Shown: positions 58,148 through 64,000 of the stretch, in pieces | Layout: every line of letters starts with the position of its first letter | Numbering within the stretch: position 1 is the first letter of the stretch | DNA from: Paenibacillus_AR sp051594765 | Lineage (GTDB): Bacteria > Bacillota > Bacilli > Paenibacillales > NBRC-103111 | NCBI RefSeq assembly: GCF_051594765.1 | Contig: NZ_JBPPGJ010000003.1 | Span: 186,001 to 250,000 of the forward strand | Length of the DNA stretch: 64,000 bases | Direction: 5' to 3' | Position numbers and translations under genes: made by a program | The notes under the pieces: model-generated | The model's database searches: none | Seen by the model: only the letters and a program-made list of their open reading frames with translations | Told to the model about the DNA's origin: nothing

Positions 58148-59029
58148 ATGAGCGTGATTGAACTGAAGGATCTCACCAAGAGCTACGGCAATGCCAGGGG
58201 CATCACCAATGTGAGCCTGCAGGTGGAGGAAGGGGAAGTCTTCGGATTTATCGGTCCGAACGGCGCGGGCAAATCGACCACGATCCGGACGCTGCTGGGT
58301 CTGATCCATCCGACAAGCGGCAGCGCCACCATCTTCGGCAAGAGCTGCGCCGAGCATCCCGACATCCGAAGAGAGCTGGGGTACCTGCCTTCGGAGGTGT
58401 TCTACTATGACGGCATGCGCGTCATCGACCTGCTGCAGTATTCCGCCAGCTTCTATAAGAAGGACTGTACGAAGCGGATCCATGAGCTGGCTGAGATCAT
58501 GAATCTGGACCTGAAGAAGAAGATCGAGGACCTCTCCTTCGGCAACAAGAAGAAGGTCGGCATCGTCCAAGGTCTGCTGCACGAGCCCAAGCTGATCATT
58601 CTCGACGAGCCGACCAGCGGTCTCGATCCGCTGATGCAGCAGAAGTTCTTCGAGCTGATTGCGCTCGAGAACCGTAAGGGTGCCACGGTCTTCTTCTCCT
58701 CCCATATCCTGAGCGAGGTGCAGAAGATGTGCAGCCGGGTGGCCTTCATTAAGGAAGGGCGCATCATCAAGCAGGAGAAGATCAGCGACCTGCAGGAGAA
58801 CAGCTACAAGAAGATCAGCCTGGAGTCCAGAGCCGGGATCGATCCGGCATCCATCGAGATGGAGGGCGTCAGCAATATGCAGGTGAAGGGCACATCAGCC
58901 CACTTTATCTTCAAGGGCAACATCAACGCCATGATGAAGCGGATCGCCGGGGTTGAGCTTACCAACATCACCATCGTGGAGCCCGACCTGGAGGAAATCT
59001 TCATGCATTACTACGTGAAGGAGGACTAA
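58148..59029 (+). CDS. ABC transporter ATP-binding protein
   Basis: A 293-residue ABC ATPase: Walker A GPNGAGKST (36-44), signature LSFGNKKKVGIVQ, Walker B LIILDEPTSGLD, H-loop SSHILSEVQ. A 75-residue C-terminal extension follows, as in drug-export types. LSFGN in place of LSGGQ is frequent in this group. AGGAGG precedes the ATG. It drives the two permeases that follow. Confidence 0.92.
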   Translation: MSVIELKDLTKSYGNARGITNVSLQVEEGEVFGFIGPNGAGKSTTIRTLLGLIHPTSGSATIFGKSCAEHPDIRRELGYLPSEVFYYDGMRVIDLLQYSASFYKKDCTKRIHELAEIMNLDLKKKIEDLSFGNKKKVGIVQGLLHEPKLIILDEPTSGLDPLMQQKFFELIALENRKGATVFFSSHILSEVQKMCSRVAFIKEGRIIKQEKISDLQENSYKKISLESRAGIDPASIEMEGVSNMQVKGTSAHFIFKGNINAMMKRIAGVELTNITIVEPDLEEIFMHYYVKED

Positions 59030-59035
59030 TCCGTC

Positions 59036-59839
59036 ATGAATATGGTGTGGCATGAGCTCAAGTCCATGAGGAAGTCCGCCCTCATCTGGGCCTGCGCGAT
59101 GAGCGCGCTGGCTGCCATCTACCTGTCCCTCTACCCCAGCATCTCGAAGGATGCGGAGGATTTCCGAAAGCTGCTCGGCGGTTATCCGGAGAGCGTCCGG
59201 GCGATGCTTGGCATCAACCTGGATATGATCACCACGATCCTGGGGCTGTATTCCATGATCTTCTCGTTCATCGTGCTGTGCGGGGCGATTCAAGCGATGA
59301 ACCTCGGGGTTTCCATTCTGACCAAGGAGACGCGGGAGCGAACCGCGGATTTCCTGCTGGTGAAGCCCGTTTCCCGTGCCTCCATCGTCAGCGCCAAGCT
59401 GCTGGCCGCCTTCTCCATCCTTGTCGTCACAGAGCTCCTGTTCAATGCGGTGACATCGGTCCTTGCGGGCAGCATCCAAACGGGGGACTTCAGCTACAAG
59501 CTCTTTCTCCTGATTAATCTGACCCTGTTCTTCATTCAGCTGATCTTCTTGGCCATCGGCATGGCGGTCTCCGTCTTTTTCTCCAAGCTGCGGAACGTGC
59601 TTCCGTTATCCTTGGGCGTGGTATTCGGCTTGTATATGATCGGCGCCTTGCTCGCGGCCGGCAAAGAGGCGGGTGCAGTAAGGCTCCTCTCGCCCTTCCG
59701 GTACTTCGACAACACGTATATTCTGGCCCATGCCGGGTACGAGGTGCCGTATCTGATCGCCGGTACCGTGATTGTCGGGGCGGCGGTCGTGTTAAGCTAC
59801 GCGGTCTATATGAGAAAAGACATCCATGCCGTAAGCTGA
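59036..59839 (+). CDS. ABC-2 type permease (first subunit)
   Basis: A 267-residue protein with six hydrophobic segments. A cytosolic amphipathic stretch ETRERTADFLLVKPVSRASIVSAKLLAAF precedes TM3 and is shared with the next gene (EERDKTVEFLMVKPVSRGTIITAKLLAAL), so the two permeases are paralogues and form a heterodimer. AAGGAGG precedes the ATG. Confidence 0.9.
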   Translation: MNMVWHELKSMRKSALIWACAMSALAAIYLSLYPSISKDAEDFRKLLGGYPESVRAMLGINLDMITTILGLYSMIFSFIVLCGAIQAMNLGVSILTKETRERTADFLLVKPVSRASIVSAKLLAAFSILVVTELLFNAVTSVLAGSIQTGDFSYKLFLLINLTLFFIQLIFLAIGMAVSVFFSKLRNVLPLSLGVVFGLYMIGALLAAGKEAGAVRLLSPFRYFDNTYILAHAGYEVPYLIAGTVIVGAAVVLSYAVYMRKDIHAVS

Positions 59840-59877
59840 TTCGGCTCGGCGGATTCCATCGAAGGGGAGGTCGGAGG

Positions 59878-60672
59878 ATGAATATCATCCTGAGGGAACT
59901 GAAGGCGCATCGGAAGGCCCTGATCATATGGAGTGTATGTATGTTTCTGCTTGTTGTCAGCGGCATGAGCAAGTATACGGCCTATTCGGCCGGCGGAGCC
60001 AGCAGCGAAGTCTTTGACAAGCTGCCGCAAACCGTGAAGGCCTTGTTGGGTATCGCCTCGTTCGACGTAACGCAGATGAGCGGCTTCTTCGCCATGCTGT
60101 TCTTGTATATCGAGCTGGCGGCGGGCATTCATGCCGTCCTGCTGGGGAGCGGAATCATCGCCAAGGAGGAACGGGACAAAACCGTCGAGTTCCTGATGGT
60201 GAAGCCCGTATCGCGGGGGACCATCATCACGGCCAAGCTGCTGGCCGCCCTGGCGAATGTCGTGATCCTGAATCTTGTCACGCTGCTTTCGTCCCTGCTC
60301 ATGGTCTCCGCTTACAATAAGGGAGAGCCGATCACCGGGGAGATCGTACTGTTTATGGTGAGCTTGTTCTTGGTTCAGCTCATCTTCCTGTTCTTCGGAG
60401 CTGCGGTAGCCGCGGCATTGAAGCAGCCCAGAACGTCTGGCTCCGTGGCGGCGAGCATCATGCTGGGCACCTTCGTCCTGGCGAAGATCACCGACCTGAC
60501 CGACCGCCTGAGCATCCTGAACCTTCTTACACCGTTCAAGTATTTCAGCTATGCGCGCATTGTGGAGGGCAACGGCATTCACGCGGGAATCGCTCTGCTG
60601 GCCATCGGACTGGCGGTAGGATTGGCTGCCTCCGCTTACATCCTGTACCGGAAGCGGGAGCTCACCATCTGA
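59878..60672 (+). CDS. ABC-2 type permease (second subunit)
   Basis: A 264-residue paralogue of the preceding permease, with six hydrophobic segments. GGGGAGG precedes the ATG. Last gene of the TetR/ABC operon, followed by a strong terminator. Export of a drug or metabolite is inferred. Confidence 0.9.
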   Translation: MNIILRELKAHRKALIIWSVCMFLLVVSGMSKYTAYSAGGASSEVFDKLPQTVKALLGIASFDVTQMSGFFAMLFLYIELAAGIHAVLLGSGIIAKEERDKTVEFLMVKPVSRGTIITAKLLAALANVVILNLVTLLSSLLMVSAYNKGEPITGEIVLFMVSLFLVQLIFLFFGAAVAAALKQPRTSGSVAASIMLGTFVLAKITDLTDRLSILNLLTPFKYFSYARIVEGNGIHAGIALLAIGLAVGLAASAYILYRKRELTI

Positions 60673-60684
60673 TTCGTGAAGCAA

Positions 60685-60715
60685 GAGGGGCACCTTCCGG
60701 TACCCCTCCTTTTTT
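60685..60715 (+). terminator. Terminator of the TetR/ABC operon
   Basis: GAGGGG-x-ACC-TTCC-GGT-x-CCCCTC (60685-60708) followed by six Ts. Confidence 0.87.
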
Positions 60716-60778
60716 ATGAACCTATTTCGGTTAGCAGCTCGTACAGTCGGTCACGATTCGGCGTTTGTCCACCCTCCC

Positions 60779-61741
60779 TTAGGGGCAGAATAGGCGTAAT
60801 CTCTCTTGCAGACCTGCTTGTAACTCTTCAGGCATTTCCTTGATTTTGATATCCTTCCCCAGGAAAAGCAGCCAATCGGCCATCTCATCCCATTCTTCCG
60901 TCCGATCCGCAGGGATAGCCGCTTTCAGCAAGGCCCTGGTTTGGTAAGGGTCCGTATAAGCAAGGGATACCTTAAACGGATGGTATTTCTTATATTGGGC
61001 TATCGCCTTCGGACCCAGCTCGAGGATCAGGTTCACTCCTTCCCGCTGCTTCCGTAAGGCCTCCATGATCTTCTTCTTACTCATTCTTTTCTTCTCCGGA
61101 TATGGCTTCACCTCGGTGAGCTGGTCCACCGGGAATATCCCCCTCTTCTCCTCCTGCAGATCGAAGCCTTCAATCAGCCACATTCCTTTCTCTTGATACA
61201 GGTGCAGAAGATAAACCGGGTAAGATCGGAGTCCTCGCCCCTCCTGAAGGGTCAAGCACAAATAGCGGTCCGAGAGCAGCAATTGGATGAGCGTCTCCAG
61301 CATCGGATGGGGAAGGTCCGACAGCTCCAGCAAGTCGGGATTATGGGGATTCGTCCCTTCGAAGAGCAGGATCTGATTCAGCTGCACCAGCTCCTCCTGC
61401 TGGCTTTCGGAGATGAGGCCCAGCAGCTTCTCCGCCAAGGACTGCCGGCTCTTGAGATAAGGAAGCTGCTGATTTCTTGTAGCCATAAACGCGACAAAAA
61501 GAGCCTTCACCTCATTATCGGTAAAGCGAACCGCGGGCAGGACGGAGTTGTTCATGACGAAATATCCGCCATCCCTCCCAACCTCCGCAGTGAGCGGCAT
61601 CCCCATAGCCTCGATCTCCCGGATGTCCCGAATCGCGGTGGAGCGGGAGATGTTGAACTCCTGCATGATCTCCGAGATGGTGAAGCTGGCCCGATTGTTG
61701 ATATATCTCATGATGATATTGATCCGCTCCACTTTTTTCAT
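60779..61741 (-). CDS. WYL-domain transcriptional regulator (YafY-like)
   Basis: A 320-residue protein: N-terminal winged helix (VERINIIMRYINNRASFTISEIMQEFNISRSTAIRDIREIEAMG, 4-48) and a WYL ligand domain (about 140-310; YPVYLLHLYQEKGMWLIEGFD). WYL proteins sense nucleotides or other small molecules and often control stress or defence genes. It is divergent from a GyrI-like gene and an unknown gene, which are the likely targets. AGGAGG precedes the ATG. A TTGCCT-N16-TATAAT promoter is readable on the minus strand. Confidence 0.9.
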   Translation of the reverse strand: MKKVERINIIMRYINNRASFTISEIMQEFNISRSTAIRDIREIEAMGMPLTAEVGRDGGYFVMNNSVLPAVRFTDNEVKALFVAFMATRNQQLPYLKSRQSLAEKLLGLISESQQEELVQLNQILLFEGTNPHNPDLLELSDLPHPMLETLIQLLLSDRYLCLTLQEGRGLRSYPVYLLHLYQEKGMWLIEGFDLQEEKRGIFPVDQLTEVKPYPEKKRMSKKKIMEALRKQREGVNLILELGPKAIAQYKKYHPFKVSLAYTDPYQTRALLKAAIPADRTEEWDEMADWLLFLGKDIKIKEMPEELQAGLQERLRLFCP

Positions 61742-61850
61742 CGGGGCCTCCTAAATAGGTTCACCTTTTGACATGATTTAAAGTTATTATAATCTTGTCA
61801 GATGAAAAGGCAACTCATTTGACCCTATACGAAAAAAGGACGGTGTCCAT

Positions 61851-62330
61851 ATGGCAGCTTACACCCTGGAAGAAAAGGATAGCTTCACAGTCCTGGGTAT
61901 TGGGACGGAGCTGAAGAGCGGCTACAACGATTATGCCGGTATCAACAAGGAAAAGGCGGTCTTCTGGACGGCCGTCCAACAAGATGGAAGACTGGACTCT
62001 CTCAAGGCCGTTGCCGACAATGATTACATCTTCGCCGTAAACGAAGCGGTGAATCACAAGCTGATGCATTATGCCGGCGTCATGACCCACGCATCGGTAC
62101 CGGGGGAAACCAGGCTGATCCAGTTCCCCAAGGGGGAGTACCTGGTGGTCAAAGGGGAAGCCCCGACGGCAGGGGAGCTGAACTTGACCCTGACCGGCAT
62201 TGCCTTTGGCCAAGTCCTGCCGGGAGCGGAGGATTTCGCTTATGTCGGCGGACCGAATGCAAGCGTAGAGATGGGGAGACGGGACGGCCTGGTGTATGGG
62301 GAGATGTGGATTCCCGTTGTTCGCAAATAA
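61851..62330 (+). CDS. GyrI-like small-molecule-binding domain protein
   Basis: A 159-residue protein with the GyrI-like (AraC effector-binding) fold: FTVLGIGTELKSG at the start, MHYAGVMTHASVPGETRLIQFPKGEYLVVKGEAP in the middle and GRRDGLVYGEMWIPVVRK at the end. Such proteins bind cationic drugs or hydrolyse some toxins, or serve as effector domains. It has no DNA-binding part. It is divergent from the WYL regulator and heads an operon of two genes. AAAGGACGG precedes the ATG. Confidence 0.85.
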   Translation: MAAYTLEEKDSFTVLGIGTELKSGYNDYAGINKEKAVFWTAVQQDGRLDSLKAVADNDYIFAVNEAVNHKLMHYAGVMTHASVPGETRLIQFPKGEYLVVKGEAPTAGELNLTLTGIAFGQVLPGAEDFAYVGGPNASVEMGRRDGLVYGEMWIPVVRK

Positions 62331-62351
62331 GCAGATCGAGGAGGCTTGAGC

Positions 62352-62816
62352 ATGTCCTATACCGTTGATTTCTCGAAAGTGTCCACCATCGGTCTGGAAT
62401 CTTCGCCGGTTGCCGAAGCCCTTGCCGGTCTGCGGGCCAATGAAGCCCGCTACTTTATGAACAAGTACAAGCATGCCTTTACGGTTGTACCCGCCAGTGA
62501 AAGCCAGGATACGCTGGATTATGTGACCCGGATCTTGAAGGAAGAACGCAATATTGAATTTGCGGCCAAGCCGTTGGAGACGTCCCGTTTCCAAGTGGAG
62601 AATATCCGGTGGGCCTTCGTCTTCTACGAGGATGGCCTTGGGGTCAACGTGATGTATACGGTGGATGATCCGAAGAAGCGGGCCGTTGGCTTTAAGCTCT
62701 CCGAAGGGATGGAGATCCCTAAGGAGCTGGAACCGAAGTTCAAGTTCGCCCGGCAGAAGTCGAAGCTGGCCGGAACCATTCGCGGCTCCTTCTTCGTCAT
62801 TAAGGGAGAATATTGA
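62352..62816 (+). CDS. Hypothetical protein paired with the GyrI-like protein
   Basis: A 154-residue soluble protein of mixed alpha/beta pattern (MSYTVDFSKVSTIGLESSP, then a helix ANEARYFMNKYKHAF, strands WAFVFYEDGLGVNVMYTVDD and a basic C-terminus). I do not recognise a family. GAGGAGG precedes the ATG, 21 bases after the GyrI-like gene, so the two are one operon. Confidence 0.78.
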   Translation: MSYTVDFSKVSTIGLESSPVAEALAGLRANEARYFMNKYKHAFTVVPASESQDTLDYVTRILKEERNIEFAAKPLETSRFQVENIRWAFVFYEDGLGVNVMYTVDDPKKRAVGFKLSEGMEIPKELEPKFKFARQKSKLAGTIRGSFFVIKGEY

Positions 62817-62867
62817 GGCTGCATATGCCGTGGCTTGATGATGAACAGAAGCCGCGCTGCACAGGAA

Positions 62868-62893
62868 AGGCCCATGCACAACGGCATGGGCCT
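62868..62893. terminator. Bidirectional terminator
   Basis: A 10-bp stem AGGCCCATGC/GCATGGGCCT (62868-62877 with 62884-62893) between convergent genes, with an AGGAA/TTCCT extension. Confidence 0.8.
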
Positions 62894-62910
62894 GTTCCTT
62901 TGAATGAAGC

Positions 62911-64000
62911 TTATTTGGGGGTATATTCTTTGAGAATGCCGGCTTTCTTCAAGTCTTGAATATTAAAGTACGGCCTAACCTTCGTCTGCGAACCGATGAT
63001 ATTATGACTGATTAAGTCCGCTGTGTTATAGGAGTAGTTGTTTCCGCTTGTTCGTTTCAGGCGGATTCCACTGAGCGTATAAGTTTCGTTTTCCTTATAA
63101 GTTGCATTAGGCAACACGATTTCATACAGAGTCGTTCTCTTATGGGATTTATCCTCTGTATAGAACCGGTGGACGCTCTGAAGTTCGCCGGTTGCGGGAT
63201 CAGAATTGGGATAATTGATGACGTAGACACCTGCTGCCTCCAGCCCGTCCGCATCGACCCACTCATCCGTAAGACCGTATGTAAAGTTCTTTATTTTGAT
63301 GCCATCCTTCGTCGTACTGCCATCCTTGGTCCCCCAATCCGAAGGAAGGGTCAGATGGAAATACTCTTGCTGTTTACCTGCGGAGGGTTTGGCCTTGAAT
63401 ATGATATCTTGATTCTCTACTGCGACATCCGCATTATAGATCTTCGCCAATACATCAAGTCCGATCCAGCCTTCGGAAAGGAGCGGGGGTACGACCAGAC
63501 GTCCATCGATAATCCTTGCTGTATAATACGGATCATCCTTGTCCTGATACTGGCCTTTGTATGTGCCGAATTTGTCAACGGCATGGAAGAAGGTCCCGAC
63601 CCCCGCTCCCTTATTGAGGTTGTCCTGCTCTACGGGGACGATCTTGGAATCAGGCTTCAAGGTCACATTGCTTGTCGGGTCCGGGATCTGTCCCGTTTCT
63701 TTGAGATACTGATCTACCACACTGAAAGCATCGATCGTACTGGACGCAAACCAGTTGATGTACAGATCTCCGAACGTATTGACCAAAATCTCAGTAGTGT
63801 ATTGATTGCTCAACCCTGCGAATAATTCATACAGTTGGCCTACGGTATTGGTTCTCTTGTTCCCGTTGGAATCTACCCACTGCACGACTTGGTCTAAGTC
63901 CTCCTGAAGAATCGGCTCCATCTTGACTTGTTGGACGCTACCCTTAGTCATGAAGTAGATATTTGCTTTTCCTTCATAGGGGTGGCCCTTTAATAATTGC
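62911..64000 (-). CDS. Stalk-domain (copper amine oxidase N-terminal-like) protein, 3' part
   Basis: The frame stays open from the stop at 62911 through the right edge, so only the C-terminal about 362 residues are seen; the ATG at 63951 is internal, since the residues before it (Q-L-L-K-G-H-P-Y-E-G) read as coding. The segment IDGRLVVPPLLSEGWIGLDVLAKIYNADVAV resembles a stalk (Cu_amine_oxidN1) domain, typical of secreted surface proteins in Paenibacillus. The rest has beta-rich pattern and no known motif. A signal peptide would lie outside the window. Confidence 0.7.
   Translation of the reverse strand, partial: QLLKGHPYEGKANIYFMTKGSVQQVKMEPILQEDLDQVVQWVDSNGNKRTNTVGQLYELFAGLSNQYTTEILVNTFGDLYINWFASSTIDAFSVVDQYLKETGQIPDPTSNVTLKPDSKIVPVEQDNLNKGAGVGTFFHAVDKFGTYKGQYQDKDDPYYTARIIDGRLVVPPLLSEGWIGLDVLAKIYNADVAVENQDIIFKAKPSAGKQQEYFHLTLPSDWGTKDGSTTKDGIKIKNFTYGLTDEWVDADGLEAAGVYVINYPNSDPATGELQSVHRFYTEDKSHKRTTLYEIVLPNATYKENETYTLSGIRLKRTSGNNYSYNTADLISHNIIGSQTKVRPYFNIQDLKKAGILKEYTPK

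Noticed and set aside
61768..61793. TTGACA and TATAAT on the plus strand before the GyrI-like gene.
   Set aside because: The spacer is 14 bases, too short for a normal sigma-A promoter; not listed as a feature.
1..64000. Search for tRNA, rRNA, insertion sequences, phage genes, integrases and known defence systems.
   Set aside because: None found by reading; nearly all space is taken by ordinary chromosomal genes with short gaps.

Overview
The window is a GC-rich stretch of a Gram-positive, endospore-forming chromosome, most likely Paenibacillus or a close relative in the Paenibacillaceae (inference). The reasons are strong AGGAGG-type ribosome binding sites in front of most genes, a five-gene spore-coat/alcohol dehydrogenase operon with the gene order of Bacillus subtilis yraG-yraF-adhB-yraE-yraD, a YfmM-type ABC-F protein, an HprK-type kinase, a CdaR regulator beside glycerate kinase and a GntP permease, and CBO0543- and DUF2935-family genes. 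I count 68 protein genes (both end genes are cut by the window edges) and see no rRNA, tRNA, CRISPR array, insertion sequence or phage. It reads as ordinary chromosome with many short regulator-plus-target modules.

Layout. 1-6.8 kb: end of a NudC-like NADH pyrophosphatase, a ChbG/YdjC deacetylase with a leader that looks like an attenuator, threonine synthase, YfmM, a secreted repeat protein and a half-length UvrC homologue. 6.9-9.9 kb: a quinone-reductase-like SDR and its Rrf2 regulator, which share an operator, then an Nramp Mn transporter. 9.9-15.6 kb: a GNAT, the yra/adhB spore operon, a degenerate guanylate-kinase-like protein and a DEAD-box helicase. 15.8-23.7 kb: a flavoprotein, two PadR systems, an SDR, a threonine aldolase, and a MerR/AHSA1/DUF1801 operon. 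23.8-30.0 kb: an MFS exporter and a six-gene GntR/ABC operon. 30.0-30.36 kb: a non-coding, strongly structured segment. 30.4-37.3 kb: a small unknown protein, a YdcZ/Crp pair, a lone GIY-YIG nuclease, a Nudix protein, a TusA/YedE sulfur (or selenium) import pair, and a three-gene ABC-2 exporter.

37.5-46.7 kb: a large membrane glycosyltransferase-like protein, a TetR/MATE pair, SelO, a divergent HprK paralogue, an AhpD/ECF41 sigma pair with a matching promoter, and CdaR. 46.7-53.9 kb: glycerate kinase, GntP permease, a domain-swapped GH3 beta-glycosidase with a divergent AraC regulator, and a flavodoxin-fold oxidoreductase. 54.0-64.0 kb: MarR, a cytochrome b/molybdopterin oxidoreductase fusion, DUF2935, CBO0543, a TetR/ABC operon, a WYL regulator divergent from a GyrI-like gene and an unknown gene, and a truncated stalk-domain protein.

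The dominant theme is local self-contained control. Rrf2, two PadR, MerR, GntR, two TetR, MarR and ECF41 regulators each sit beside their probable target, and in most cases a dyad or sigma-specific promoter is readable between them. Convergent genes are mostly separated by strong bidirectional hairpin terminators. The features least explained by known families are the structured element at 30166-30274, the chbG leader, the secreted five-repeat protein and the altered HprK and guanylate-kinase-like proteins.
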